NCBI GenBank assembly: GCA_016808115.1
Contig: JAEQBH010007413.1
Coordinates: 62,001 to 126,000, forward strand
Direction: 5' to 3'
DNA: 64,000 nucleotides
Source of the DNA: Tetrastigma voinierianum
Lineage: Eukaryota; Streptophyta; Magnoliopsida; Vitales; Vitaceae
The position numbers and the translations under genes were made by a program. Below the pieces are notes generated by a model. It worked only from the letters and a program-made list of their open reading frames with translations, was not told the origin of the DNA and ran no database searches. Below are positions 11,434-22,711 of the stretch, piece after piece (the first letter of the stretch is position 1; each line of letters starts with the position of its first letter).

Positions 11434-13650
11434 TGTAATGCCCCAAAAATATCCTAGAATTTTTATAAGAATTTTATTATATATTCCGGGTATGAATTGA
11501 GCCAAACTTGAGCTTTTCTAGGAAAATTGATAAATTGTTAAATTGTGAAAATGATAAATGTGAGCATATGATTAAATATTATATGCTAAAAATGAGAAAT
11601 TGATTGAACCCGGAAATAAACCCAAGTGAAAAAGGGCAAATTGGAAATGCATATGATAGATTAGTGATTTGATAAATAACTTCTGCAGCTAAAGTAATTA
11701 AATAATCAATGAAAGATGAAATGAAAGAGTTAAAATGCGAAAATGAAATGGGATTTATTGATGTACTTGAGCAACGGCATAGGGTGAAAACATGACTTAA
11801 GGCATTTTGGTGTTAGAATATCATTGGGGGAAAACACATTTGGGGATTTTGAGAGAAGAACTAGGAGAAAACTGGAAAGTGATTTTGAAATTTATGATTT
11901 CTTCCTTCTGTTTGCTTCTAAATGATCAAAGCATCTTGGATGAAGGAGATTCGAGTTTTAAGGTAAGAACCAAACCTAGATTTCTCTAAATGAAGCGAGG
12001 TTAGAAAAACCTATTAATCCATCCATGGGTTTGCTTTCATAGTTAGTTTAGGATGATGATTAAAATGCCTTTGGAGAGTTGTCATGATTTGTTTGGGTTT
12101 TGGGTGAATTTTGGAGAAAATCACAAAATGAGCAAGGAGGAAAAACCGGGAAAAAATCCGGCCTTCACCTTAGCAAGAGAGCCTCATGGCGGTGAAAGAC
12201 ACCTTTGCGGCAGCAAAGGCTACCTACGCCTTGAGGCCGAGGGAATCAAAAGGCCCTGCAAGTTCATTTGCAGCGAAGTGCTTCATCGTGACGAACCTTT
12301 ACATTCCATGAGTGGAGCTGAAATTTTTATTTTGTTTCCGAAAGTCTTGTATTCATGCACCGATAGTTTGAGAACCCTGATAAATGACTAATGAGGCTTC
12401 AAATAAGAATGAAACTAAGTGAAAAACGCACTGTACCTTGGTGATATTTGTTAAGTGTGATTAGTACTAGTTCACTAAATATGATGTGTGTGATTTGCTA
12501 AGGACCGGTGAGGATCACCTAACCTAGGACCGAGATTGAAGACAAGGCAAATAGAAAGAGATATATTGGTTTGTTCTACCTTCTCCTATTATTGTTTCAA
12601 AATTTGAAATGCTTGTTCTAAAAGCATATTGATCTGTTTAAAATTGATTTGAGGCAAAGGATTGTGAAATGTTTGCATATGAAAATTGCATGATTATTGA
12701 AAATGAACCATTTATATAAATGTACATATTATCTTGTATTTGATATAGCAGTTTAGGCATACATAATTGAATGTTAATCGATTATTAAGGATAGATTAAT
12801 TATACCAATAAGGGTAAAAAATTAGCGATCACTACTTGAACAAACGTATTGATGTGTCCTCTTGTAAGACCCTAAATGGGGACGGTATAGAAATGGTGTT
12901 CAGCGATTGATTTTATAACGATCGGCTGACCAATGGGACCATAATATGTTATAAAACAAATGTTTTTATACCAGCCTGCATCCCAGCAGGACCATGCTAG
13001 TGATTCCGATATCCTGAATACTAAAAACATAGGTTAAATTTGTTAAGGGCATAACTGAATTGATATTGAATTGTTGACATATTGATATTGAAAAGCATGA
13101 TTGCACATTGAAATGAAAAGAGCATTGTGAAATGCATGGAGTGGTTATAAATGAATTATAACATATGAAAGTGTATATTTTGGATGATTAATGAGCGTAA
13201 ATAATTGCTGTATGAAATAAGTATATACTGTTGCATTGACATTGATCATCCAAAAAGATTGAAAGTTTTGTTTAGCAAAATTGCATGCTTTGACTTAAAC
13301 TGAAACAGCAGAATGGAATTGTATAGAACCACTAAGCATGAAAATGCTTAGCGTATTGTTTTTATCAATGTGCAAGTACCGAGTGATTGATAGTGATTGA
13401 AAGTGGACCCAAGGTCGAGGAGCTCAAAGTCATAAAGAAAATTAGCGAGGGTATGCTCAGACGTATGCATTCATTCTTTTTGAACATTGATATTTTGGCA
13501 AAAACAATTTGAACTCGACCATCCATTTTGTAAGTTTTTGATAAAAGCTTAAACCTTAATTGTAAATGTATTTTGTTAAATGTTCACTGTGAATTGGTAA
13601 ATTTTTATGGGCTTTACCACGAAATGAAGCCTTCATGAATTTATGGAAAC
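11434..13650 (+). repeat. Chromovirus-type solo LTR inside element 2 (3' end uncertain)
   Basis: It starts TGTAATGCCCC, the usual start of chromovirus LTRs in this window (TGTAACGCCCC). It aligns with the inverted copy at 53128-55639 through landmarks such as ATTATATATTCCGGGTATG and GAGCATATGATTAAATA. A GC-rich block at 12180-12300 contains GCGGTGAAAG and GCAGCGAAGTGCTTCATCG. The last 200 bases or so of the other copy are not seen here, and about 700 bases of element 2 appear to be lost next to it. The end is therefore approximate, and no target duplication is clear. Confidence 0.65.
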
Positions 13651-14430
13651 AATAACTCAGTGAGGTCAAGAAACCACTATGATGTCAAATATCTCTAAAA
13701 TCCAAAATTCATCTTTTCAATTGTTCACCATGCCTTGTATTCAATTTCCATAGGGAGGTGGCATGCTATTTCATATACTAACCGATATGGGGACATCTCA
13801 AGAATGGTCTTCAAAGTTGTCTATGTATGCCCACGGTGATCCCCAATAGCTTGAGGGACGTTAACCTGTTGAGATTCACCACCTTCATCAAGGTGTTCCC
13901 AATCTCCCCAGTTAACTAGCTCAACTTGGCCACTGATTGGGGATGTAAGGGAGTGGCCACTTTGTGTTGCCCCCATATTTAGCTACCAAGGAGGTTTCAA
14001 AGGGTTTGTTCTAAAATGGGCACCTATCGCTGATTATAAACTTCAGGGCACTCAATCTGGAAAACATTCTCCCTTAAAATTTAACACCTGTGTGATCATT
14101 TAATTTGCAGAGGTATAAGCCCACTTGGACACATAATCAACCTCCCACCCCAGAGAGACCATCTGTGAATAATTGAAGACGTGAGGAATGGCCACGAATG
14201 AAGTCGCCCCGAGCATGGGAATAAATCTACTACCAGAATTGGGTTCAAATGCATCATATTATGGTGTGTAAGCTTCCCAAGTCTTTGGCATCGATCACAA
14301 CTTCAACACATAGCATGAGCATCTTTGAAAAGGGAAGGTGTTTGCCTTTTTCTATATAGACTAAAACCCCCTCAAATTAACATAATTACAAGAGCCTTAC
14401 ACTTCTCTTGCATCTATGTCACTTTGGATA
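13650..14430 (-). pseudogene. Athila-type integrase remnant, element 2
   Basis: Minus-strand translation gives LFKDAHAMC then SCDRCQRLGKLTHHNMMHLN (about 14260-14330), the zinc-binding and linker segment of an Athila integrase. KVATPLHPQSV follows, then KTILEMSPYRLVYEIACHLP near 13730-13800, the C-terminal part of the core. Integrase joins element DNA to host DNA. Many frame changes are needed, and the Asp-Asp-Glu core cannot be read in one frame. It lies upstream of the ORF3 of element 2, which is the normal order for Athila elements. Confidence 0.7.
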
Positions 14431-14899
14431 AATTTGCTTGATAAAATAACTTTTTCTTAATGTTCATGATTTAAAAATAGGGTCAGAGTCTATGACACTG
14501 CAAGTGCTGGAGTCATACAAGTAGTAAAATCTGAATGTAAGTCAGGTATCATTCCCACGAGAGATTGGCAGCGAATTAGATTAACTACCCCCGACTACTA
14601 AATTTCCATACTATTTAGACTAAGAGTACATAGTGAAAGGTTTATCTAAACTACAAGAAAAAAATTAAAGATCATGAACCTATTGAATATTATCAAACTA
14701 GATAAAATAAAAGTAAATGAAGACAAAATAAGTACAACTATAGAATGGATTGAATCAGTTTCCTGTGAGAAACGAAAACTATCAGTGAAATACAATGAAA
14801 CAGTCAATTCCAGCACTTAAAACACATTGCTCTGTTCTATGTATGGATCTGGTTTTGTCCAAGATTTTCTCATTGTAGGAATTGGATTTCTCCATATTC

Positions 14900-14978
14900 A
14901 CCGATTGATTAGTACACAAAAAGTACTCAAAACCTGCAATAAACGGGGTTCACAATAGCACTATTTGAGCACTAATCA
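14900..14978 (-). repeat. Inverted LTR stub at the 5' end of element 3
   Basis: This is the first part of a family-1 LTR in minus orientation. TGATTAGTACAC and GAGCACTAATCA at its ends pair as a hairpin. Directly next to it, AACCCCCAAATC reads TTTGGGGGTT on the minus strand, which is a polypurine tract. The stub thus keeps a genuine tract-to-LTR junction, but facing opposite to the rest of element 3. Confidence 0.7.
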
Positions 14979-14989
14979 AACCCCCAAAT

Positions 14990-16390
14990 CAATGACGAGT
15001 TCCCTGAAGAGTCCCTACTCCTAGTTGAAAACACACCCTGGTATGCCCACATTGCCAATTACTTGGCAACGGTGAAGGCTCTCGGCCAGTTGAAGGCATA
15101 AGATAGGAAGTTTTCTTTGCGAAATTCACTCATGTATTGTGGGAGGAACCCTTCTTATCTGAAAATCTTGTGCGTCGAGATAATGTCGAGAAAATGTGTG
15201 CACAGACGAGAACAACAAGGGATACTCATTGCGCCATGAGAATGCATGAGGCCATTTTGCTTCGAGCGCGGGGAAGGTCTTCACGATCCCGGATTTATTG
15301 GCACTTCCTTTTGGATGCTCATACCATGTGTAGAAATGCGACAAATGCGAAGATTGGGGAAAATCTCTCATCGTCACTGATGCCTTTGAACCCAATTTGG
15401 TGGTTGACCCCTGTGCGATCATTTGGAGTCATCGTTCATGGGACCATTCCCTTCCTCCTTTGGATACATCTACATTTTGGTGGGGTTGACTATGTGTGTG
15501 TCAAAATCGTTGAAGCAGGTGCCTTGACGTGGATATCTGAATTGGTAATGAAATTTACAAAGGAGAACATCTTCTCTAGATTTAGGGTCCACCAAAGTGC
15601 TGTCGATGATGAAGGTTCACATTTACGCAGCAAACCTTTGAGGAACCTCTAACTAAGTATGGTGTTAAGCATAAAATTGCACCCGTACCATCCCTCGGAC
15701 GATGAATTAGGGTTGAATTAGCCACCAAGGAAATCAAGACCATACTGATAAAAGTGGTGAACTTAAACTGAAAGGATTGGTCTCTCAAGCTATTGGACTC
15801 CTTATGGGCATACAGAATAGCATACAAAACCATCCTTGGCATGTCCCCTTATCGCTGGTTGTAAGTAGAGTGTCATCTGCCTGCGAAGTGAGTGCAAGGC
15901 ATGGTGGGCGGAGTGAAGGAAGCTAAACTTGGATATGGAGCCAAGCTGGTCTTAAAGGCTCTGGATATCAATGAAATTTTCCTTGGAAGAGAGCTGAGGA
16001 ATGATGCCTACTTCAACTCTAGAATTGAAAGATAAGTTAAAAGTGGCATGATCAGATGATGGCTAGTAGAATTTCTCAACATGGAGACTGATCTTCCTTT
16101 ACAACTCAAGCTTTACCTTTTCGAAGGGCAAGCTTAAGTCCCAAGATGGACTGGGCCATTAACCATCTAGGAGGTCTATCTCAATGAGTTGAAGTAGACT
16201 GTTTGAACTCGAACGATAGGGTGTTCCAGAATCAATGGGCAAAAGGATGAAACCCTATACGGCACAACACTTTCATGAGACAAGGAGGAGATTCCCCTCC
16301 TTATTTATAATTCAAAAGACTACAGTGGGAGTGGCACGCGATTATCTCAAAAAAGTCACTAAAATTTTTGTTGGAACTTTATGTGCTTTA
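14990..16390 (+). pseudogene. Athila-type pol remnant (RNase H end and integrase), element 3
   Basis: The plus strand gives TPWYAHIANYLAT near 15030-15070, the linker before integrase. The frame 15137-15652 follows; it contains WEEPFL, LMPLNPI and FTKENIFSRF, matching the zinc-binding and core parts of Athila integrase. Near 16090-16250 PRWTGPLTI and a following NGQK-like segment mark its C-terminal end. Integrase would insert element cDNA. Stops and frame changes are spread throughout, and the upstream reverse transcriptase is absent. Confidence 0.7.
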
Positions 16391-16850
16391 TTTTAGTTTT
16401 GAAAAAACTTCAGTTGTGATTTTCTAATTTCTTTGTTTTTTTAGTTTTGTTTTTCCTTTGCAATTTTCTCGTGCCGGTTGTGTTTTTCTCATGATTTTGG
16501 TTCTCTATTTTTGCGGTGTTGCAATAAGTGAGAATTTTGAGCGGTGTGAAATTTCGCAGCTTTGCAAATTTTACCAGTTCTGAAAATTTCTCTGTATCCC
16601 TGCTTGTTCATCTTCTTCCTACCCTTTCACTTCCACTACTGACTCTTTCGTTTCCCTCACGGCTCCATTAATTTTTCAGTTTTTTGAACCACAACCACTA
16701 ACCACCTATGTTTTATGGATATTAATTGGGTAACTCTTGGTACACTTGAAACTATCTATTTAAACTGCCCCTTCATTTTTCATTCCAATTCATTTATGAA
16801 ACCTTTCTTCCTCCCATCATCTCCATCTCCTTTCCTTCTCCAACCCAGCC
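16391..16850 (+). other. Leader between pol and ORF3, element 3
   Basis: This T-rich non-coding stretch has a palindromic cluster near 16540-16590 (GTGAAATTTCGCAGC, TTTTACCAG). It corresponds to 4618-5060 of element 1. The short frame 16715-17020 is not conserved in other copies. Confidence 0.6.
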
Positions 16851-18600
16851 ATGGTGAAGATGGGAGGACTCAACCAGAGCTTCCAGGAGTGGGCGGTCTT
16901 CCTCCTCCTGGGCCTGACACTGGCACTCTTGCGCCTGGCACTCGGCGCGCAGCTCCTGCTGGCCATTGCCGCCCCGCCAGCCAGTGCTCTTGCGAATCTC
17001 CGGCCCGCTGTGAGTCTTGACTCACACTTGTCCTTATTTCTTGCCATTTAGGACATCGCTACCATGGGTTCTGCTTCTACTGTCGTTGCCCACAACCCAG
17101 GAGTACCATGCCAGGGTTGCCCCATTCTTCCTCTCCACCATCTGAGCCATCTTTAAAGACTGTTGTCAAAGAATGGAGACCTATGGCTAAAGGGAATCTC
17201 TTGCTCCAAGCCTCAGGAGCCCCGGTCACGGCCTCATCGGGGCCTGTGAGATCTCCTCGGACATCCCAACCTCGATCATCAGGCGGCCATACTTTGCGAC
17301 CCACGATTAGGGGAATGCTGATTGCGGCGAGGAGGGATGTGCACCTGAATTTATTATGATCTCAGGCCTTGGCCGATCCGAGCTCAGGGTCGATGCACCT
17401 AGTGCAGAGGTACTCCCTGGAGCCATTCATGACCCCGCGACGATTTTACTACCCTCAGGTGGTCATCGAGTTTTACCATGTTGGGCGGGAGCCTTGTCCG
17501 GCGACCATTCACTTCTCGTAGATGTTGACCCGGGGATGCCCGGGCCTCGGACTTAGTGGCTACTTTCAATGCAGCCGATTGGTCTATTTCAGGTCGACGA
17601 GATTATAGGCAGTGGCCCCATCCCTCGACCAGGGAGATGGTTCATCTACTATCTCGGGATACTAAAGCCGGGCATATCTTATTCAAGAGACAACTTCCTC
17701 CGAACATGCTCCTCATACACTATATCCTACGGTCTAATCTTTTTCTGCTCCAACACACAGTATAGAAAAGAGAAGCCATTATGGAGGCTCTATCTTTGGT
17801 TCAAGGGATCACGGTCGGCAGTAGACTTATCCGACATCCTTGTTCCACTTTGAGGACCAAGGTCCACATCATGAGAGAAGTCGACTCGAGCTAAATCTAC
17901 TCCCTCACATTCTGAGACTTCTATGCCAGGTATTGGAGCACATCGGCTACGTGAGCCCAGTACAGTGTGATCGGTGATTGTGAGACTATCCTTACAAATT
18001 GACCGGTGGCGAGACTGAGCCTCTGGCTTTCACCTTCCCACCTCTTGGAGCCGGTGAGACGGGCACAACGGTGACGAGATCTGGAAGGGACCGACCACCT
18101 CCCGGTGGTGTATGCTAAGGGCATCATGTTCCATCATCCTCGGGTTCCATCTCTGGCTACCCTTTGCTCATTTCCATCTTGACCTCCTGTGCCCTCTGAG
18201 GCCCCCGACCCTAGTACCCACGGCTCCTGCGCGGATGTTGTGGCCGAACGCCGGGCGCGCCTGCGACATATCCTTATTTCCCTTTCGGGATTTCCGGTTA
18301 TCATGGATCACCGATCCGCACATTTCTCTGCCACGTGCATCATTTGCATTGCACATGCGACTCCAGTTGAGAGGATGACTCACATTGAGCCTGTGGCTCG
18401 AGAGTAGGCCATCCTCCCATGATTGAGCCACCCGGGCCTACCTCCGATTTCCCATCGATGCACGCTGAGGCCTCTTGACCCTCCCCTCCCGGTTGAACGG
18501 CTGTTGCAGCCTCTCTTGGCTCGCTAGCAGCAACAGCAGTGGTAGCAGCTACTCCACTATCATCACCTTAGCCTGCCTAGGATGAGGATGACCTTCCACC
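16851..18600 (+). pseudogene. ORF3 remnant, element 3
   Basis: The ATG at 16851 aligns with the ORF3 start of element 1. The conserved block FMTPRRFYYPQVVIEFYH is read at about 17415-17470, in fragments. The frame 17556-17765 gives DYRQWPHPSTREMVHLLSRD and RSNLFLLQHTV. Later pieces near 17930-18120 keep LLCQVLEH and GETEPL. The C-terminal part is Pro-rich. GC content is clearly higher than in the flanking UTRs. The protein is of the type found after pol in Athila-like elements, and its function is unknown. A hydrophobic stretch in the frame 16851-17051 belongs to a shifted frame and is not evidence of a membrane protein. Confidence 0.65.
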
Positions 18601-19746
18601 GTATTGAAGAGGTAGCACTTCCTTCTCTAACTTTCAATCGACCCCGATGCGGACAATGTGATATTTAGTTGAAGTAGCGAAGGAAGTGACTTTTATACTT
18701 TTATTTCGCTATCCTTTAAGCAAAGCCATTTGTATGTTTAGTGGCTTGTTGTTGTTTGTTTTTAGTTTTCAAACTGGTGTTTGTTTTTGTAAAAGTTGAA
18801 AACATAGTGATACATATTCTTACACATACCATACAACTTATTTTCTCAGCTAAAAAATTGTGCCCATTTTTTCACCTAATTTTATTTATTTATTTATTTT
18901 TTGTGGCTTTTCCTTTCCTACAAGTTGAAAAATTGAAACACTGCTCAATGCTATTGATGTTAGATTAGTTCCATGCATGATTAAGTTGATGATCAGTTGA
19001 AGTCTCATGGTTTTCAGCCTTCTTCTTCTACTTTTAGCTAACCACACACAGTGCACATCAGTTTTCTTCAATAAGCTAAGAAACTACCTAGCCCCCTTAC
19101 TTTGCAAAATCTACCCTAGTTTCATTGACCACCGATAATAGATTGAGGACCTTCAAGAGAAGAAGGCCAATGAAGCCTTCCAAAAGAAAAAGAAAAAGAA
19201 AAAGAAAAAGAAAAAGAATAGAAAAGTCGCGACTAGCTTCCTGCAGTAGTGAAACTTTGAGCACGGTCCAGGGGCATATAGCCAATTGGTTGGGAGTCTC
19301 CGATGGGCATAGTTACATGGACTTTAATGAGGTCGATTATGAGCATTGCACCCCTATAACACAAAAAGAGTTGTGGAATAAGAATGGGTCCTGATCTATT
19401 TAGGTTGGTTAGTGTCCTAGGTGGAGGCAGTAGCTTTGTTGGGGGGAGAGTGTAGTTTGGCAGTTTATTGTTAAAAACTGATCATATAAACACTTAGATT
19501 TTGGTGGAAGCTTCAGGCCAATTCCCTTGAGTTGGATACTCTTCTGAAACTTCATTCTATATGGCATTCATTCTCCCAAGATGGTTATTGTGCAGGATCT
19601 TGTTGATTCATATTGAAGGCTAGGCATTACTCTCATTTCATAACCTTTTAAAACACCATTTTGTGAACATAATTTTGATTTTTGTTTTGATTACTTTCTA
19701 TTTCTTTCATTCTTTAAAGGACTAGCAATGTGTAGGTTAAGAGGTG
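18601..19746 (+). other. 3' UTR of element 3
   Basis: It matches 32011-32388 plus 37192-38043 of element A almost segment by segment. Shared landmarks are GGACAATGTGAT, GATGTTAGATTAG, AGCTAACCAC and GATCTATTTAGGTTGGTTAG. It includes a (GAAAAA)n stretch at about 19185-19218, a site that is also length-variable in the other copies. No reading frame is shared between copies. Confidence 0.7.
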
Positions 19747-21062
19747 TGATTATTGCCCAAAAGTTCTATTTTGAGTCACTGTATTTGTGCGAGTTTTGAG
19801 CACTTTTATGTACTAATCAGCGTAATTAACCCGGTGGCACGTGGGACCCAATTATACCTCTTGATCGTATTTTGTGCATTTATTTTTGTAGTTTTTGCTA
19901 GATAATCATGCCAAAATTATCGAGTCAATCCAAGCACAAAGAATCCAAGACGAATTCGAAGCTCATAACTGAAGTGGAAGGAAATTGGTGCTACAAAATG
20001 AAGAAAAGTGGACCACTGCAGAAATTTTGCAAGGTTGCGAATTTTCGTAACCTGTAGGATTTCGTAGGTTGCGAAATTGCGAATTTTCGCAACCTGCTTT
20101 GCCTCCACTTTAATTTCCATTTGACCACCCTTTTTTGTGACTTTTTCCTAAACTTCCCCTTATGTATTGTTGGTAGTTCAGACATTTTTGTAATTTCCTT
20201 GACTCTGGCGAGTATATAAGCTGATCGAAGCTATGTACAGGGGAGGAATCACTTTATGCAATAAAATTACCGCGAAAGCTTTCAGCTTTCCCGCTTTTCT
20301 TCTTCTCTCTCATTTTCTCCCCATTTCCTTCACTTTCTCACATGCCAAACACCCCTAAAGGATGACAACTCAAGGGATGCTTGGCTAAATCTCCTAATCC
20401 TTGAAGAGGAAGGCCTTTGGACAGGAGTTTGGGAGTGGCTTCTTTGCATCCTCTCTATTTTCAGCGTGCGATTATTGTCATTTATGTCACGTATCTTGCC
20501 GAGCAGAAATCCTTTTGATGTACCACCCGGTGGCCAGTACTTGGCAAGCTTTAAGACTCAGGTGGATGCTTCTTTGCTAGATCACTTGAGGCTCGTTTAG
20601 TTTCCATTTCTTTGCCTCTGCGGAGTTGAGTCGAAGAATTAGTTTTTTCTTGCTTTGAAACATGAATGATCAATAAATGTTGTATCTCGAGAGAAACACT
20701 TTGAGGGTTAGGTTTTCATATCTAAGCGAAGATGGGTTCGGGAAAATGACTATAGGTTATCCTCCCCATGCGAGGAGAAAGGACCGAGGACTTCTGGGTT
20801 GCCACTAGAACCTCTCAAACCGAGTATTTTGAGACTTGAGTTCTTTTTACATTCCATTTCATTTGTTTGTAGTTTTCCAAACCACCAATCATAACATTTT
20901 TCAAAACCACAAGTTCAAATTGAAATTACCATTTTACATCAATGTAAATCATTTTTGAAGTATCTACTGAGTTCGACCTAAAGCCACTATACTGCGATGG
21001 CTTTGCTACGGCAAAATTTAGGTATAAATATTGATTACGTATCACCCATTGTGTACGAATCA
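19747..21062 (+). repeat. 3' LTR of element 3
   Basis: This 1316-bp LTR starts TGATTATTGCCC and ends CGAATCA. Its first 73 bases (19747-19819) form an imperfect hairpin ending TACTAATCA. The cluster at 20031-20098 contains GGTTGCGAATTTTCG and GCGAATTTTCGCAACC. A TATA-like TATATAAG at 20213-20220 followed by a splice-poor, T/C-rich segment fits a promoter and transcript start, but this is inference. Confidence 0.85.
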
Positions 21063-22711
21063 CATATTCTGAAACAAAAGCATTCTCTCAAATGGAGATG
21101 AAACCTATAAATAAATGAGAAATCATCAAATGGTCCTTATTCCTCGGGAACACACTTTTGTTGTCACCTAGAGAGACCTTAAAGTCGAGGAGTTATATAT
21201 CACATGTGATTTGCTAATTTAGTATTTAAGTGCATTAGCTCTAAAGGTATCAGTCTAACATACCCCTAAGTAACTGCTCTCTACTCTTGGGTAGTCCTTC
21301 TCTGTGTCACTCAGAGGGATCCTGGAAATCAGAGCACAAATACAGCTCTTTTTGGGTATGATCTACTAATAAATATGAAACAATTCACTCTGAGAAAAGT
21401 ACCAATTAGATCAATCCATTATTCAAACCACAACATTCATTTAATACTACAAAAATGATAACCACACATCAATCATTTCCTAGAGGGAGCTTAGCCTTTC
21501 ATAACTAGATCACAAGTGATGATGACTAGTTGATTAAACAAATTCATTGAAATTTTAATCAAAGTTGAATAAAATGGTTTCTAGAAATATTCCCAGATTC
21601 CACTCAAGTTCAAACATAAATGAAGCTTGATATACAATGATCCCAGCTCAATATTGTAGCTCATATCAACTACTCTAATCCTAAAGAATGAAAATGAAAG
21701 ATATAATAAAAGAAAAAAAAAAGAACAAAAGAAAAATCAATCTCTCCCCCTGTTGCTACTCATGATGATCCTCGATGATCTGATCCCCCCTTAATTTTTA
21801 TGCCTTATCTCTTTCTATTTATAAGCCTAAAAAATTTTGGGCCGGAATTCTAGGCAGATTTTTTAGGTTTCTCTACAGGCCCAGTTTGGTTCATTGTCAT
21901 GAAAAAAGAAACAATGTCGCAACATTGTAGCATCTGTCTTTGTCTTCAACCTCTATCGTGGCCTTGTCACGAAAATCACTACTGTGTCTTTAGTTTTGCG
22001 ATAAGCGATTTTTTAGTGATAGAGTTCATAGTAACCGTGTTGACATATGTAGCTTCTGTGTCTTCATATTTTGTTGTAAGAGTTTATCATACCCAAGACT
22101 TATGATTGGCATTCCTCTTGAGGTGATTGTCTCGAAAAAATTTATTATTGTTGTGACAAGTTCTTTTTGCGCTATCATAGAATTTTAATAAGCTTCAAGT
22201 TCAATTGAATCTATCTCATAATTGTCGCGACAAAGTTTCAAATGTCACAACATTCTTTCCTTGCCTTATATTGCTAATCTCAGGGGGTTTTGCCGCAACA
22301 AAAAAAATTATCACGACAAACTTTTGTGAACTCTTGCTTGCTTTTATCGTGACAAACTTTGCTATGTCGCGACAATCCTTTATCATTATGCCCTTCTGCT
22401 TAGGCTGTGTTAGAGCAAAGTGGCAAATATCACGAAAAGTTAGTTGTCTTCTCATGCATTGTGCACAATCTTTGTCAGTGAGATATGATTATTTGCAACA
22501 AAGTTTCTACTACTCTTGGTTTTGTTTTATAATCTTGAATGTATTCGACGATGACCCTTCTACATAACCATTTTTGCTACTTTTCTTGTTGGTTGCTTCT
22601 TTTACATTAAATCTTATTGAGTTAAGGTGAAGATTCCTTAATTTCACATTAAATTGAACTTTTAAGTCTCAAATATACATGAAAAATGGACTTAAAAATA
22701 GATGTGTTTCA

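Larger units (their letters stand above)
14900..21062 (+). mobile_element. Athila-type element 3 (5'-rearranged; pol-ORF3-3' LTR)
   Basis: The order on the plus strand is an 80-bp LTR stub in reverse orientation, RNase H end and integrase, leader, ORF3, 3' UTR and 3' LTR. CATATTC occurs immediately before (14893-14899) and immediately after (21063-21069), and the flanks join into one LTR of element 4. This fits a target duplication. The gag, protease and reverse transcriptase are missing, and so is most of the 5' LTR. Confidence 0.75.
14493..22711 (-). repeat. 3' LTR of element 4, split by element 3
   Basis: Read on the minus strand, the LTR begins at 22711 (TGAAACACATC), right after a polypurine tract (TTGAGGGAGTT, 22712-22722). 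It ends at 14493 (CTTGCAGTGTCA). Element 3 occupies 14900-21062, leaving about 2.06 kb of LTR. The segment 21900-22520 is studded with short palindromes of the form TGTCGCGACA or TTGTCACGA. The low end has the 'TGATACC...TACTTGTATGA' wording common at the 3' ends of such LTRs. No primer site follows at the low end, so it is the 3' LTR of element 4 rather than a 5' one. Confidence 0.7.

Noticed and set aside
16851..17051. Leu-rich open frame that looks like a membrane segment
   Set aside because: It lies over the N-terminal part of ORF3 in a shifted frame. The other ORF3 copies do not encode it, so it is not evidence for an envelope-type protein.
21900..22567. Plus-strand frames of 68 and 120 residues as candidate small genes
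   Set aside because: They fall in the palindrome-studded LTR of element 4 and resemble no protein I recognise.
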